NCBI GenBank assembly: GCA_016712145.1
Contig: JADJRO010000003.1
Location: 744,001 to 808,000 of the forward strand
Length of the DNA stretch: 64,000 bases
Direction of reading: 5' to 3'
Origin: Saprospiraceae bacterium
Lineage (GTDB): Bacteria > Bacteroidota > Bacteroidia > Chitinophagales > Saprospiraceae
In this document: in pieces, positions 63,492 through 64,000 of the stretch
Numbering within the stretch: the stretch's first letter is position 1
Layout of the letters: the number at the start of each line of letters is the position of its first letter
Position numbers and translations under genes: made by a program
The notes under the pieces: generated by a model
Database searches by the model: none
What the model was told of the DNA's origin: nothing
Seen by the model: the letters and a program-made list of their open reading frames with translations, nothing else

Positions 63492-64000
63492 ATGAAATAT
63501 ATTTACTTGATTATCTGTATTTTATGTACGAATGGACTTTTTGCACAAAATCAAAGGTTCATTGTGACGCCTAATCCAAATAGCATTTCTTTCATTCCTG
63601 ACATGACAAGTCACAAGGCACATGGCACTGTTAAAAATAATACGAACGGTACCATAAAAGTGTCCTGGATCCGCGAAATTATTCAATTACCGGTGGATTG
63701 GAATACGTATATATGCGATGCAAATTTGTGTTACAGTCCTCTAGTTGGTAAATGCCCGGACAACTATCCAAATGTAATTAAAGCAAATGATTCAACCCTT
63801 TTAGACGTGTATGTTACGGATGATGGCACTGATGGAGCAGCACATATTGTAATGTGGGTCTATGAAAAAGAAGATACATCCAAAAAGCTAAAAGTCGATT
63901 ACTTGTTTAATAAAATCGTTTCCAATAACGAGGTTAAGAATATTGAAATCAAAGTGTATCCGAACCCTACTTACAATGAATTCTTTGTTGATTATAACCA
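63492..64000 (+). CDS. Secreted protein with type IX sorting domain (partial, cut by window end)
   Basis: The first 169 codons of a secreted protein: signal peptide (CTNGLFAQ), a beta-sandwich region (VKNNTNGTIKVSWIREI, IKVYPNPTYNEFFVDYN at the cut). The mature part is about 120 residues before the sorting domain. Cys pairs (ICDANLCYSP) may form disulfides. Function unknown. Confidence 0.75.
   Translation, partial: MKYIYLIICILCTNGLFAQNQRFIVTPNPNSISFIPDMTSHKAHGTVKNNTNGTIKVSWIREIIQLPVDWNTYICDANLCYSPLVGKCPDNYPNVIKANDSTLLDVYVTDDGTDGAAHIVMWVYEKEDTSKKLKVDYLFNKIVSNNEVKNIEIKVYPNPTYNEFFVDYN

Overview
The window is about 64 kb of AT-rich DNA from a Bacteroidota member. The evidence is lipoprotein signals, type IX secretion C-terminal sorting domains ('YPNP...GIYFL') on at least seven genes, Bacteroidota promoters of the TAnnTTTG kind, and families largely confined to that phylum (DUF6660, DUF6799, CRTAC1-like, HMA-MauE). 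I cannot name the genus. Every gene I accept is on the + strand. I see no transcriptional regulator, transposase, integrase, rRNA or complete tRNA.

Layout. (1) 1-5.9 kb: the end of a metal-binding lipoprotein, a decayed P1B-ATPase fragment, a complete P2-type cation ATPase, and an AMP/thymidine-phosphorylase-like gene with a PRPP synthetase. (2) 5.9-13.2 kb: a Cu+/Ag+-type CusA pump with TolC-like outer-membrane protein and two CusB-like adaptors. (3) 13.6-15.9 kb: a CRTAC1/FG-GAP lipoprotein. (4) 16.3-23.3 kb: a run of small Cys-, Met- and His-rich or membrane proteins (Csp-like four-helix bundle, DUF5676 x2, SHOCT, DUF6799, DUF4136, DUF1622, Met-comb lipoproteins) around a zinc alcohol dehydrogenase. 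(5) 23.4-29.4 kb: a tight operon of flavin/[2Fe-2S] reductase, bis-heme b membrane protein, heptaheme cytochrome c and a multicopper oxidase fused to a CopB-like beta-barrel. (6) 29.8-32.0 kb: a CopB-type (CPH) copper ATPase. (7) 32-39 kb: secreted type IX cargo (choice-of-anchor, kelch oxidase, glycosidase) and an ATP-grasp enzyme. (8) 39-51 kb: more metal handling (DUF3347 x2, HMA-MauE, HMA protein, heme-binding protein, second multicopper oxidase-barrel fusion) with a secreted M43 protease. (9) 51-63 kb: thioredoxin-like proteins, then a Zn/Co/Cd-type CzcABC system, a P1B-2 ATPase and a TonB-dependent receptor. The window ends in another type IX cargo gene.

Together the genes form a near-complete envelope metal-detoxification set: P-type ATPases move metal out of the cytoplasm, two RND systems carry it across the outer membrane, multicopper oxidases oxidise Cu(I), and many small Met/His/Cys proteins and 'CPMHP' metal-binding domains bind it. 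The reductase-cytochrome-oxidase operon is the most unusual part. It looks able to carry electrons from NAD(P)H to the periplasm beside a copper oxidase.

A caution on quality: at least fourteen single-base length changes, nearly all in homopolymer runs, break otherwise intact genes. Repairing them restores normal family lengths (CzcA to 1040 codons, TolC to 412, multicopper oxidase to about 828). Most 'pseudogenes' here are therefore probably uncorrected sequencing errors. The ATPase fragment at the left end is the exception and looks like genuine decay.
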